Of a stretch of DNA of 64,000 nt, positions 45,036-54,205 are shown one piece after another. The DNA is from Paenibacillus sp. 1_12 (GTDB taxonomy: Bacteria > Bacillota > Bacilli > Paenibacillales > NBRC-103111): positions 127,580 to 191,579 of the forward strand of contig NZ_FOTE01000004.1 in assembly GCF_900114475.1 (NCBI RefSeq). The letters run 5' to 3'. Under the pieces are notes generated by a model. It was not told the origin of the DNA. It saw only the letters and a program-made list of their open reading frames with translations, and searched no databases. A program made the position numbers and the translations under genes. Numbering within the stretch: the first letter of the stretch is position 1; each line of letters starts with the position of its first letter.

Positions 45036-45866
45036 ATGACATTTGAACGAAAGCACCTATGGTCGACACTAAATACATTGCTTAAAATAGCAGCTCTTAT
45101 GATTTTTGTTTTTCCATTCTTATGGATGATATCCACGTCGCTGCAGACCATCCAAGAGACCTTGACGATACCTCCGACTATGATTCCGGCAATACCTCAA
45201 TGGAATAATTTTGTGGTTGCCATGAGCTCGGGTCCATTTTTGACTTATGCCCAAAACTCGGTGATTGTCACTCTTTCCATCATTGTTTTGCAGTTTGCTG
45301 TAATGATACCGGCTGCCTATGCTTTTGCTAAATATAAATTTGTAGGCAAAGAATTCCTATTTGCTATGGTACTTTTGGCCTTTATGATTCCTGGTCAAGT
45401 CACCTTTATCCCTGTCTATCTGATGCTCGCCGATTGGGGAATGATCAAAACCTTATTGCCGCAAATTATTCCTTTTATGTCCAATGCATTTGGTATCTTC
45501 CTTTTACGCCAATACTTTATGCAGATTCCTGAAGAAATTATTGAATCGGCCAAATTAGACAATGCCAGCGAGTTCAAGATTATTTGGAAAATCATGATAC
45601 CGATGTCCATGCCAGCACTAGCCACGATCGCATTGTTCAGCTTTGTGAGTCACTGGAATGATTATTTCTGGCCGCTCGTGATGACAGATTCGAACCCGGT
45701 TCGCCCGCTGACACTCGGAATTGCCATGCTTAGAGAAACGGAAGGTATTAGTAACTGGCACACTATTATGGCAGGTAATGTTGTTTTAGTGGTCCCTATT
45801 CTGCTTGTTTACCTGATTTGCTCTAAACAAATAGTGAAGGCATTTGTTTATTCCGGGATTAAATAA
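45036..45866 (+). CDS. ABC sugar permease, CUT1 (UgpE/MalG-like)
   Basis: 276 aa, six membrane segments. EAA loop IESAKLDNASEFKIIWKIMIP; the N terminus MTFERKHLWSTLNTLLKIAA leads to WMISTSLQT, typical of UgpE. AGAAAGGGGGT lies upstream of ATG 45036. Confidence 0.92.
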   Translation: MTFERKHLWSTLNTLLKIAALMIFVFPFLWMISTSLQTIQETLTIPPTMIPAIPQWNNFVVAMSSGPFLTYAQNSVIVTLSIIVLQFAVMIPAAYAFAKYKFVGKEFLFAMVLLAFMIPGQVTFIPVYLMLADWGMIKTLLPQIIPFMSNAFGIFLLRQYFMQIPEEIIESAKLDNASEFKIIWKIMIPMSMPALATIALFSFVSHWNDYFWPLVMTDSNPVRPLTLGIAMLRETEGISNWHTIMAGNVVLVVPILLVYLICSKQIVKAFVYSGIK

Positions 45867-45918
45867 TCATTTAACCCCTTACGAATAATGTTGAAAACAA
45901 AAAGGGAGGAAGAAAAAA

Positions 45919-47259
45919 TTGAAGAAAAATATGACAATGCTTATGGCGTCTACCATGCTGATTGGTGCACTTGCAGGCTGTAGCTCAGCACCGCAAGCAA
46001 CCGGTACTACTGGAGCAACAGGATCTACTGGAACTAATCCGGCACCTGCAGCAGCGCCGGCAGCAGCAGCAAAAACAGGCAAAACAACGATTCAGTATTG
46101 GCATTCTATGGGAGGAACTAACGGCGAATTTACTGATGCGATGATTAAACGTTTTAATGCCTCCCATCCTAATATTGAGGTAGTTGGAACCTTCCAAGGC
46201 GGATATGATGAAGTGGTTACCAAGCTTCAACAGGCAGCTGCAGCAGGTTCAGCGCCGGATGTTACTATGCTGGAGCGTTCTTTCGTACAGTTGTTTGCCG
46301 ATGCAGATGTGCTGGAGGACCTGACACCGTATATGAAGAAATCAAATTTAAGCTTGGATGACTTTGTTCAAGGTCTGATGGGTCACTCTATTTTTAATAA
46401 GAAATTGGTTACCCTGCCTTTGAACCGTTCCACTCCGATCATGCACGTAAACAAAACGATGCTGGATGAAATGGGTCTGAAGATTCCTACCACTTGGGAG
46501 GAACTGAAAACCGTCACAAATGCGCTCGTCATTAAAGATGGCAGCGGCTATAAACGCCAAGGTATGACCATGCCGTTTGATGATTGGTATCTCCAAGGAA
46601 TGATCACTCAATCCAAAAGCAGATTCTTTAGTGAAGATGGCACTAAAATGGAATTTATTGATGCCGGTGTAGGGCTCAAATTATTCAGTTTCTTGAAGGA
46701 TCTTCAAAGCACGGGAGCTTTGTTCTACCCGCCGACCCAGGATTCAGGAAATATCGCCAACCAGATGTTCACAGAAGGTAAGGTCGCTATTTTATTACAA
46801 TCAACAGGTAGTATAGGTGGTTTACAAAAAAATGCGAAATTTGATTATAAGACCGCCTTCCTACCTAAAAATGAAGTGTTCGCCACTCCAACCGGTGGAG
46901 CGAACGTTGCCATGTTTGCTTCTTCCAAAAACAAAGAAGCTGCTTGGGAGTTCTTGAACTGGTTGATGACGGATCCTCAAGGCGGACAGCAGTTCGTTAT
47001 TGATACGGGTTACCTGCCTTTCACCAAGAAAATGGTAGAATCCAAAGAAATTAAAGAGCTGTATGCAAAAGAACCAAATCGTAAAGTAGCCTACGATCAG
47101 CTGCAATACGGTATCGATACGAATAAAAACTTGGCATGGACGCCGATTATTCAAGAGTTCCGCTCTGCTATGCAAGCGATCATGTATGACAACAAAGATA
47201 TTCAAGCCACTCTCGCTACATTCAAAACAGCAGCAGAAAAACTTTTAAAAAATAAGTAA
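45919..47259 (+). CDS. ABC extracellular binding lipoprotein (UgpB-like, family 1)
   Basis: 446 aa. Lipobox IGALAGC with Cys about residue 21, then an Ala/Gly/Thr/Pro-rich linker of about 30 residues. The mature domain begins TTIQYWHSMGGTNGEFTDAM, whose W-H-x-x-G-G motif is typical of UgpB-type proteins that bind glycerol-3-phosphate or glycerophosphodiesters; this supports, but does not prove, such a substrate. TTG start with GGGAGGAAG upstream. Confidence 0.88.
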   Translation: MKKNMTMLMASTMLIGALAGCSSAPQATGTTGATGSTGTNPAPAAAPAAAAKTGKTTIQYWHSMGGTNGEFTDAMIKRFNASHPNIEVVGTFQGGYDEVVTKLQQAAAAGSAPDVTMLERSFVQLFADADVLEDLTPYMKKSNLSLDDFVQGLMGHSIFNKKLVTLPLNRSTPIMHVNKTMLDEMGLKIPTTWEELKTVTNALVIKDGSGYKRQGMTMPFDDWYLQGMITQSKSRFFSEDGTKMEFIDAGVGLKLFSFLKDLQSTGALFYPPTQDSGNIANQMFTEGKVAILLQSTGSIGGLQKNAKFDYKTAFLPKNEVFATPTGGANVAMFASSKNKEAAWEFLNWLMTDPQGGQQFVIDTGYLPFTKKMVESKEIKELYAKEPNRKVAYDQLQYGIDTNKNLAWTPIIQEFRSAMQAIMYDNKDIQATLATFKTAAEKLLKNK

Positions 47260-47289
47260 ACTGTTCACAAACCACAAGGCCTTTCAGGG

Positions 47290-47340
47290 AAGCAGATAGA
47301 CCGATGTTGGAATTTTTATCCATCCGGTTATCTGCTTTCT
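47290..47340 (+). terminator. Hairpin between binding protein and GDPD (attenuator-like)
   Basis: AAGCAGATA-x2-CCG pairs with CGG-x3-TCTGCTTT, with TCTC after it. Large loop and weak T tract, so it probably reduces rather than stops transcription into the GDPD gene. Confidence 0.45.
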
Positions 47341-47385
47341 CTATGCTCGATGAGTATAATCATACAAGAAAGGGATGCAGCCCAC

Positions 47386-48153
47386 ATGCTAGAACGTCTT
47401 GCCAATAGTCCTTCCATTCAAATTGTCGGGCATAGAGGATATAAATCTGCTTACCCGGAAAATACGCTGCTTGCGTTCCAGAAGTCACTGGAAATGGGCG
47501 TAGATGTGCTTGAGTTTGACCTTCGTTTTTCCAAAGATAAGGTGATTATGGTTATACATGATGAAACATTGGAGCGTACAACCAATGGCACGGGCAAAGT
47601 AAGCGATTATACCATGGCCGAGCTTAAACAGCTGGATGCTGGGGGCTGGTTGGGTAAACCTTTTGAAGGACTCAAAATACCAACCTTTGAAGAGCTTTGC
47701 CAGCTGTTTGCGGACTACTCCGAACCTTTGTTAAATGTAGAAATTAAACCGAATGAGCATGCCAAAGAGATTGCGGATGAAGCAATCGCGATGCTGAAGG
47801 AGTATGGTTATTTATCACGTTGTTTGTTCACTTGCTTTGACGCGGAAATCATTACTTATATCCACGATACGTACAGCTTGAAAACACAAGGCTTTCCTGA
47901 AGTGAGTATGTCCAATTTTGTTTCGGGTACAGACGGTACGTATTCAAAAATGTGGTCGATAGGCATTAGTATGAAATTGTTAACTCCTGCATTAGTGAGC
48001 GAATTTCAGGAAATGGGTCTCTTAGTCGGGTGCTATTGTACCGACAATGATAAGCAGGTTTACTATGCGCTGGGATGCGGTGTTACTTTGCTAACCTGCA
48101 ACGATCCACAGCCGGCTATGAATATTCGTCAGCAAATCGCTGGTTCTCTTTAG
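47386..48153 (+). CDS. Glycerophosphodiester phosphodiesterase (GDPD), second copy
   Basis: 255 aa, no signal peptide. Motifs GHRGYKSAYPENT, VLEFDLRFSKDK, VIHDETLERTTNGTG and LLNVEIKPN. Cytoplasmic GDPD of the UgpQ type, which in other bacteria acts on glycerophosphodiesters brought in by UgpABCE. ATG 47386 with AGGGA 10 bases upstream is chosen; ATG 47350 lacks a site. Its 3' end overlaps nothing; a dehydrogenase follows 23 bases later. Confidence 0.9.
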   Translation: MLERLANSPSIQIVGHRGYKSAYPENTLLAFQKSLEMGVDVLEFDLRFSKDKVIMVIHDETLERTTNGTGKVSDYTMAELKQLDAGGWLGKPFEGLKIPTFEELCQLFADYSEPLLNVEIKPNEHAKEIADEAIAMLKEYGYLSRCLFTCFDAEIITYIHDTYSLKTQGFPEVSMSNFVSGTDGTYSKMWSIGISMKLLTPALVSEFQEMGLLVGCYCTDNDKQVYYALGCGVTLLTCNDPQPAMNIRQQIAGSL

Positions 48154-48176
48154 CTAGTCAGAAAGGAAAGATGAAG

Positions 48177-49220
48177 ATGAAGGCTTGGCCATTGTACGCT
48201 ATCGGAGATATTCGAATGGAGACCAGATCCAAACCGCATGCAGGTCATGGGGAGGTTCTTCTGAAGGTACGTGCATGTGGCATCTGTGGCTCCGATATTC
48301 CCAGAGTTTATTCAAAGGGGACATACTCGTTTCCGACGATTCCTGGACATGAATTTTCTGGTGAAATCATCGAGGTAGGGGAAGGCTGCGATGAATCGCT
48401 CATAGGTCGCGGTGCGGCCGTCTTTCCGCTGATGCCTTGCCGCAGCTGCAGCGCGTGTGAGATTGGGCAGTTCGCGTTATGTGAGAATTACAATTATATG
48501 GGTTCAAGGTGCGATGGGGCTTTTGCCGAATATATTACGGTGCCGTTATGGAACCTGCTGTTAATTCCTGAAGGCGTGTCCTATGAAGAAGCGGCAATGG
48601 TAGAGCCAGCAGCTGTAGCCTTGCATGCGCTTAGGCAAGCTGGTATCAGTATTGGTGATACCGTACTCATTTATGGTGCGGGCCCGATCGGGATGATACT
48701 CTCCTTATGGGCGGATATTTGGGGTGCAGGCCGTATACTGCTCGTCGATATCGATGAAGAGAAGCTGGCATTTGCTCGGACTCTCGGCATCACGCATACG
48801 TGTAACGCTGCCACGTCTGATGCAGTTGCTTGGGTTCTTGTACGAACAGATGGAAAAGGCGCAGACGTAACGATTGAGGGGGCAGGCAGCTCGGTATCCT
48901 TTGAGAATGCGATGCACACGACTCGGCCATTCGGTAAAGTCATACTTATGGGCAATCCAGCTGGAGATATGAAGCTGACACAGAAGGGCTACTGGGAGAT
49001 TCTGCGCAGGAATCTTACGATTATCGGTACTTGGAATTCGTATTATGCGAATTTACCGGTTAATGAGTGGCAGCTTGTGCTAAGCTCTATAGCTTCGGGA
49101 AAGCTGCGTCTTGCTCCTTTAATAACTCATCGCGTGCCTATAGAAAAAATCGGTGATGCCCTACAGATGTTACGGGATCGCAGCGAGTTTTCAGTTAAAG
49201 TGATGTATGTCCAAAATTAA
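48177..49220 (+). CDS. Zinc-dependent alcohol (polyol or polyol-phosphate) dehydrogenase
   Basis: 347 aa medium-chain dehydrogenase. Catalytic zinc region CGICGSDIPRVYSKGTYSFP and PGHEFSGE, structural zinc CRSCSACEIGQFALC, cofactor fold YGAGPIGMILSLWAD. CGSDIPRV and YSFPTIPGHE resemble galactitol-1-phosphate dehydrogenase (GatD). This would suit a phosphorylated polyol. ATG 48177 has AAAGGA 9 bases upstream; ATG 48171 is too close. Last gene of the operon. Confidence 0.87.
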   Translation: MKAWPLYAIGDIRMETRSKPHAGHGEVLLKVRACGICGSDIPRVYSKGTYSFPTIPGHEFSGEIIEVGEGCDESLIGRGAAVFPLMPCRSCSACEIGQFALCENYNYMGSRCDGAFAEYITVPLWNLLLIPEGVSYEEAAMVEPAAVALHALRQAGISIGDTVLIYGAGPIGMILSLWADIWGAGRILLVDIDEEKLAFARTLGITHTCNAATSDAVAWVLVRTDGKGADVTIEGAGSSVSFENAMHTTRPFGKVILMGNPAGDMKLTQKGYWEILRRNLTIIGTWNSYYANLPVNEWQLVLSSIASGKLRLAPLITHRVPIEKIGDALQMLRDRSEFSVKVMYVQN

Positions 49221-49265
49221 AGGTTGTATGCATACATTTCAGTCATCTAAAAGGAAGTGTAAGTC

Positions 49266-50024
49266 GTGAATGACATTTCACAAATTTGGTATATCCCACA
49301 CTGGGAACTGCTTCTTAGGATGGTCCTTGCCGTTGTTTTGGGAGGGCTGGTTGGCATGGAGCGGGAGTGGAACAACCATGCTGCGGGTTTCCGTACCCAC
49401 ATTTTGGTTTGTCTAGGTGCGGCTACGATTATGCTTCTATCGATATATGGTTTCAGCCAATTTGTGAACGAGCCTAATGTACGGATGGACCCCGCCCGTC
49501 TTGCTGCGCAGGTTATCAGCGGAGTTGGCTTTCTGGGAGCAGGTGCCATTCTACGTAATGGCCCCGTCATCAGTGGACTGACGACGGCCGCATCCGTGTG
49601 GGTAGTTGCTGCAATCGGCTTGTGTGTGGGAGCGGGTTTTTTGTACGCTGCTTGCTATGCCACGTTATTGGTACTGGTCAGCCTTTTTCTGTTGAATAAG
49701 TGGGAGAAGCATCTACTTAGAAATCGAAGAAGCAGTGAAGTATGCGTGAGATCATTGGATTGTCCGGGGGTTCTTGGTAAAATAGCGTCTAAATTTGGAG
49801 AGCATGGTATCCAAATCATCAACGTCAAAATGATCTCGGATGTGGAAACTAATGATTCGGAGGGCAGGCCTACGATCCAATTAATTTTCAGCCTGAAGGT
49901 ACAGGAACAGACCAAGCTGCTCTTAGCGGTTGATCAAATTAATTCCTATGACTTTATTCTCTATATGGAATCGGGCCGAAACTTATTGAACCCGCTAGGT
50001 CAATCAGCAGAACATGTCCATTAG
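49266..50024 (+). CDS. MgtC/SapB-family membrane protein
   Basis: 252 aa. Four to five N-terminal membrane helices with VLGGLVGMEREWNNHAAGFR and SGVGFLGAGAILRNG, the MgtC signature, then a soluble ACT-like C-terminal domain (residues about 155-240). Linked to magnesium homeostasis and modulation of other membrane ATPases in known members. GTG start after AAGGAAG. A terminator follows. Confidence 0.88.
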   Translation: MNDISQIWYIPHWELLLRMVLAVVLGGLVGMEREWNNHAAGFRTHILVCLGAATIMLLSIYGFSQFVNEPNVRMDPARLAAQVISGVGFLGAGAILRNGPVISGLTTAASVWVVAAIGLCVGAGFLYAACYATLLVLVSLFLLNKWEKHLLRNRRSSEVCVRSLDCPGVLGKIASKFGEHGIQIINVKMISDVETNDSEGRPTIQLIFSLKVQEQTKLLLAVDQINSYDFILYMESGRNLLNPLGQSAEHVH

Positions 50025-50045
50025 GTTGATGTAGGATCACAAGAT

Positions 50046-50087
50046 AACAGGTTAACTCAAGCGCAGATGCTGAGGTTAACCTGTTTA
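50046..50087. terminator. Bidirectional terminator
   Basis: AACAGGTTAAC and GTTAACCTGTT arms. It lies between the convergent MgtC-like gene and the AraC gene. Confidence 0.75.
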
Positions 50088-50942
50088 TTCATTTGTATTG
50101 AATTGACTTGCAAATGAATGGTTCCCAAGCTCTATAGCAGCCAATCGGTTGTTCTTCATATAGGAACTGGGATTGATGCCATACCATTTGCGAAATTGAT
50201 TCGTAAAATGGTTATAATTCTGAAACCCGACGTCAAAGCATACCTGGGTTGCACTGCGTTCGGTATGCTCAAACAAAAGCGCAGCCTGCTGCACGCGCAT
50301 CCTGTTCAACGTGTCGACAATGCTGTGTCCTGTAATGGTTTTGAACAGGTGGGATAATCGAGAAGCAGACAGACCGACGGATTGGGCCAACTCCTCTATC
50401 CGAATGGGTTCTCTCATCCGCTGTGAAAGCAGATATAGCGTTTCTTCTATTCGTGAATCCATAATATGCCTTTTCTTTTGGGCTAGCAGCATAATGATCT
50501 CACGAATTGCAGTGCAGCATAATTCATTCCAATACTCCCCGCGCTCTCTGGAATCCGAAATGACTCTCGTAAATGCATGGTGGATACGTTGGCGGGCAGA
50601 TTCATTTTCTATGCGCTGCTGGATCAGGTTATCGTTAGGAAGCAGGCTGGTTTCAATCACATTTGAAGAGAAATGAGCCCACACGAAGTACCATGTATGC
50701 CCTCTTCGCGTACCATATTGATGAGGAATATCCGGCTTCAGCAGCGTCACATCCCCGAATTGACTGATCAACTCCTTGCCAGGCACTTTAAAATAACCTT
50801 CACCATCCAAAGTGAATGTCATTAGCCAATCATGCCTGCCGTTCGGCCTGTTGATGAAGTACGTTTCATTCTCCTGAAAATGTCCGGCAATAACCGTATC
50901 GTAGGCATAGCTTTTGTATCCGCCGATGAGACCTCTTTCCAT
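50085..50942 (-). CDS. AraC-family transcriptional regulator (cupin N-terminal domain)
   Basis: 285 aa, soluble. N-terminal cupin-like sensing domain (DVTLLKPDIPHQYGTRRGHTW) and C-terminal AraC HTH pair (IEELAQSVGLSASRLSHLFK, then QVCFDVGFQNYNHFTNQFRK). Divergent from the dioxygenase at 51186 with 243 bases between, so it probably activates that gene in response to a small ligand. Confidence 0.9.
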   Translation of the reverse strand: MERGLIGGYKSYAYDTVIAGHFQENETYFINRPNGRHDWLMTFTLDGEGYFKVPGKELISQFGDVTLLKPDIPHQYGTRRGHTWYFVWAHFSSNVIETSLLPNDNLIQQRIENESARQRIHHAFTRVISDSRERGEYWNELCCTAIREIIMLLAQKKRHIMDSRIEETLYLLSQRMREPIRIEELAQSVGLSASRLSHLFKTITGHSIVDTLNRMRVQQAALLFEHTERSATQVCFDVGFQNYNHFTNQFRKWYGINPSSYMKNNRLAAIELGNHSFASQFNTNE

Positions 50943-51185
50943 ATTAACCCGGCTTTCATTTGATATATATTACGGTTTTAACAAGTTCTCTTAGGGTACC
51001 TTCTGATTATCAGCATATAACAATTGTGTACATTGTGCTACTAAAAAAAGCATGTTCATAAGTATGATGTAGCAGGATTGTATGAATAAATAGCATCATT
51101 GTTACTTTTCTATGGGGCGTAATTCGATTACGATTAGTGTATTCAATTAATGCTTAATTACCGAGCTTTTTAAGGAGGTAGGACC

Positions 51186-51995
51186 ATGACGCAACAGTTA
51201 CAGAGATTGACAAGGGAACAGAAGCAGCATTTTGAAACCGAAGGGTATCTCGTTGTAAAAGGATTATTTGCGGAGGACCATCTAGCAGAGATCGACAGCA
51301 CATTTGAGGAGATTAGCCATCAAACGATTTCCGGTTTTTTTGAACCGGATTTGCATGAGGATACAACAGACCCTCTGAAAAGATATCCACGGGTCATGCA
51401 TCCGCACCGCTTTAACGAAACGGCCAAAAGGTACATGCTGCATCATCCGGTGCTTGAGGTTTTGACCGATTTGTATGAGGAGGAGCCGCTGGCCGCTCAA
51501 AGCATGTTTTATTATAAGCCACCAGGATCACGTGGGCAGGCTTTGCATCAGGATAATTTTTATTTAAAGGTCGATCCGGGAAACTGTATTGCAGCCTGGA
51601 CAGCCATTGATGAGGCAGATGAGGAGAATGGCGGCTTGCTGATCGTACCCAAAACGAACCAATACGACATTGTCTGTCCTGATCTGGCTGATGAGAGGGA
51701 GTCGTTTACGACTCATTATGTGAGGCCTCCCAAGGATCAAAAAGCGATTCCAGCGCTTATGGACCGAGGCGATGTGTTGTTTTTCAATGGAAATCTGATT
51801 CATGGCTCATACCGCAACAAATCGAAGGACCGCTTCCGCAGAGCCTTTATCTGCCATTATGCGAATCAGTCGGCAACCAGTATTAGCAGCCATTATCACC
51901 CGTTATTTCGGAAGGATGGGACAACGGTAGAACTGGAAGCCAATCCAGATGGAGGCCCGTGTGGGATTGAGCATCAGAATGTGTATCCACATTAA
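51186..51995 (+). CDS. Phytanoyl-CoA dioxygenase (PhyH)-family Fe/2OG oxygenase
   Basis: 269 aa, cupin-fold Fe(II)/2-oxoglutarate oxygenase. Metal triad HQDN (His-x-Asp) near residue 122 and a distal His in IHGSYRNKSKDRFRR, with Arg for 2-oxoglutarate. It opens with HFETEGYLVVKGLF, typical of the family. AAGGAGG precedes the ATG. Alone with the divergent AraC gene; the substrate is not predictable. Confidence 0.88.
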   Translation: MTQQLQRLTREQKQHFETEGYLVVKGLFAEDHLAEIDSTFEEISHQTISGFFEPDLHEDTTDPLKRYPRVMHPHRFNETAKRYMLHHPVLEVLTDLYEEEPLAAQSMFYYKPPGSRGQALHQDNFYLKVDPGNCIAAWTAIDEADEENGGLLIVPKTNQYDIVCPDLADERESFTTHYVRPPKDQKAIPALMDRGDVLFFNGNLIHGSYRNKSKDRFRRAFICHYANQSATSISSHYHPLFRKDGTTVELEANPDGGPCGIEHQNVYPH

Positions 51996-52002
51996 AGATG
52001 TG

Positions 52003-52032
52003 AAAAAGATACCAAATTTTGGTATCTTTTTT
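52003..52032 (+). terminator. Rho-independent terminator
   Basis: GATACCAAATTTTGGTATC followed by six Ts, immediately after the dioxygenase gene. Confidence 0.85.
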
Positions 52033-52152
52033 GTGTTTGAGGTGTTCATGAGACAAGTTTTCTATGGAAAAATTTTACTATCTCCAATATAGACAAATAT
52101 CCATGAATTTAGATACTATCTATTCAATGACGCAAATAGGAGTGTTTGAATA

Positions 52153-52950
52153 ATGGGTAAGTCTAAGATTCAGTTAGTATATGAAATAGGAATGTTAGTT
52201 CTGGCTTTGATCTCCATATCCTTTATTTGGGTAGAGGAAAATACTTCAAGAATCATTGATTGGATTATTTGGGCCATTTTCGTAATCGATGTATGTATTC
52301 GCTTCTTCAAAGCAGAAAATAAGCTTGAATATATTAAAAAAAATCCTCTAGATATTATTGCAATCATACCGTTAGATTCAATATTTCGGCTTGCCAGATT
52401 AGCGAGGGTTTTCAGGATCATACGCATCATTAGTATGTCGGCTCATTTTTTTAATCCGGTTTTTAAAATATTGCATACCAATGGACTCCACAAGCTGATT
52501 ACTTTTACATTTGTTCTTGTTTTTATTTCTGCTATACCTGTCTATCTGGTTGAGCCTGGTATTACCACTTATGAGGATGCTCTTTGGTGGAGTGTAGTTA
52601 CGACAACTACGGTAGGCTATGGTGATATGTCTCCAGTAACGTTTTTAGGAAGATCCGTTGCAGTTGTTCTTATGATCATCGGAATTGGATTGATCAGCAT
52701 GATAACAGGAACCATAGCGACGTATTTTTTGTCTTCAGAAAAAAAATCTGCACCATCTACAGTAATATTTATAAAACAAGAACTGGATAGATATGATGAA
52801 CTAACAATAGATGACATGGATACACTATTGGTTCTTCTTGGTAAGATGCGGGAACAAAAGAAACACACAGCCCGAGCGGAGAAAGCGGACCCTTCTAGAG
52901 AAACAAAGTGTTCGCCTTTGCAGACGGATTCGTACCCCTATGGGGGCTAA
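52153..52950 (+). CDS. Voltage-gated-type potassium channel (ion transporter), repeat-derived C terminus
   Basis: 265 aa. Six membrane segments; S4-like basic helix RLARLARVFRIIRIISMS; pore with TTTTVGYGDMSP, the potassium selectivity filter. The soluble tail ends DDMDTLLVLLGKMREQKK, after which the last 30 or so codons (HTARAEKADPSRETKC onward) lie inside palindromic repeat copy 2, so the natural C terminus has been replaced by repeat-encoded residues. AGGAGTG precedes the ATG. The channel domain looks intact. Confidence 0.87.
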   Translation: MGKSKIQLVYEIGMLVLALISISFIWVEENTSRIIDWIIWAIFVIDVCIRFFKAENKLEYIKKNPLDIIAIIPLDSIFRLARLARVFRIIRIISMSAHFFNPVFKILHTNGLHKLITFTFVLVFISAIPVYLVEPGITTYEDALWWSVVTTTTVGYGDMSPVTFLGRSVAVVLMIIGIGLISMITGTIATYFLSSEKKSAPSTVIFIKQELDRYDELTIDDMDTLLVLLGKMREQKKHTARAEKADPSRETKCSPLQTDSYPYGG

Positions 52951-53041
52951 GAATCGAAAGAATCTGGCTGCAACAGCGATTGGAGGAGGGGTCTGCTTTT
53001 GCAGCGCCCCTTTGCTATCATGATGTTTTGTTCATCTTATG
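52851..53041 (+). repeat. Palindromic intergenic repeat, copy 2
   Basis: A 191-base element homologous to copy 1 (7351): same order of blocks, including AAACACACAG, GAGCGGAGAAAG, GTGTTCGCCTTTGCAG, GGCTGCAACAGCGATTGGA and GTTCATCTTATG. The inner tip is TACCCCTATGGGGGCTA. Its left 100 bases overlap the end of the potassium-channel frame. Confidence 0.85.
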
Positions 53042-53055
53042 GAAATGTACATCTG

Positions 53056-53526
53056 TTAAGATAACTTTTTTGCTCGCTTATAACGTTTTCCTATAAGGAT
53101 AATGATTGGAGTCCCTATAATCGTCGGCAAAAACCAGAGCAGTAAAGTAGGTAATTGTTTAATTAAGGGGATATTAGGCCCATTAACCACAAGTACAGCC
53201 GTTATTATAGCAATATAAGATCCAAGCATGCCGCCAATATGTTTTCCTAACCAGTTGTTCCAACGCAATTTTTTGGATAAATACCCGTACAAGGCAATCG
53301 AATAAGAGAAAATGCCAATGAATAAAAGATAAGCGCTTTGAGACCAATGCATAATACCCATAGCTACAGAGGTTATAAAGATAGCAACAAAAGCACCATG
53401 ATAGATCTCACCAATGAGAGTATGAATTCCTCGTCGTTTGGTTGCCATAGATGAAATAGCTCCAGTTACAAGACATATACACCCTGAAATAATATGGATG
53501 ATAAGTAGAAAATGAAATAGCTCCAT
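53056..53526 (-). CDS. DUF2306-like membrane protein
   Basis: 156 aa, four to five membrane segments. The opening LLIIHIISGCICLVTGAISS (His-x-x-SG-x-I/T-G pattern) followed by GIHTLIGEIYHGAF is typical of DUF2306 proteins; role unknown. ATG 53526 is chosen because AGGGG lies 8 bases upstream; ATG 53532 is too close. It starts divergently from the DUF2798 gene. Confidence 0.75.
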   Translation of the reverse strand: MELFHFLLIIHIISGCICLVTGAISSMATKRRGIHTLIGEIYHGAFVAIFITSVAMGIMHWSQSAYLLFIGIFSYSIALYGYLSKKLRWNNWLGKHIGGMLGSYIAIITAVLVVNGPNIPLIKQLPTLLLWFLPTIIGTPIIILIGKRYKRAKKLS

Positions 53527-53603
53527 TTGCATTTCCCCTAACAGTATCAGATAGAATCTTATATCTAAATGTATGATAATCGATTTCCGAATTTTACGCC
53601 TCT

Positions 53604-53632
53604 GTATTCTTAGCCTATAGGGGTAAGAATAC
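53604..53632. repeat. Partial copy of the repeat's inner hairpin
   Basis: GTATTCTTAGCC-TATA-GGGGTAAGAATAC reproduces the apical hairpin of repeat copies 1 and 2 (GGATTCTTACCC...GGGTTAAGAAT) without the outer arms. Confidence 0.55.
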
Positions 53633-53722
53633 GTCTAAATTATATTCACAAATTATTCACTTACGAAAAAAAATTTCAGTAGATATACTAAAACCATAAT
53701 AAAAATGAAAGGATGTTTTCAT

Positions 53723-54205
53723 TTGCCTGGTAACAAAAAAGAAGAAATGATCTTTGGCTTAATGATGGTATTTGGTATGGTAAGTATTATGTTTGCTTAT
53801 AACATCACTCTTGAGGGCTTATGGGGGGGAATGACAATTGGAAAAGGTTTTACTCTATTTGCCTTAACATTTATTGTCGCATTTATTATTGAAGCATTTG
53901 TTGTTGGGACTATTGCTCGAAGAATTGCATTCAAGCTGCCTTATAATAAATCAAAGAAAATCTATAATATTGTTGCCATTTCAACTTGTATGGTAGTCGG
54001 TATGGTTTTATTTATGTCGGTTTATGGATTAATTTCAAAAATAGTTACGACTGGTATTGAAGGCACAATACTTAGCAATTATGCTAACCTGTTATTATTG
54101 AACTTTATAGTAGCTTATCCAGCACAATTACTAATTGTAGGTCCAGTGGCGCGTTATATTTTAATGAACTATGTGAAGCCATCCAATAAAGCTGTTCAGT
54201 TATGA
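53723..54205 (+). CDS. DUF2798-family membrane protein
   Basis: 160 aa, four membrane helices in two related halves: MIFGLMMVFGMVSIMFAYNI and, less clearly, YNIVAISTCMVVGMVLFMS, the DUF2798 pattern. Role unknown. The TTG at 53723 gives MPGNKKEEMIFG, matching the usual family N terminus, and AAAGGATG lies about 9 bases upstream; ATG 53705 would absorb that ribosome site. Confidence 0.75.
   Translation: MPGNKKEEMIFGLMMVFGMVSIMFAYNITLEGLWGGMTIGKGFTLFALTFIVAFIIEAFVVGTIARRIAFKLPYNKSKKIYNIVAISTCMVVGMVLFMSVYGLISKIVTTGIEGTILSNYANLLLLNFIVAYPAQLLIVGPVARYILMNYVKPSNKAVQL

Noticed and set aside
45962-46144. Gln-rich plus-strand frame within the binding-protein gene
   Set aside because: It is the out-of-frame reading of the Ala/Thr/Pro linker codons.
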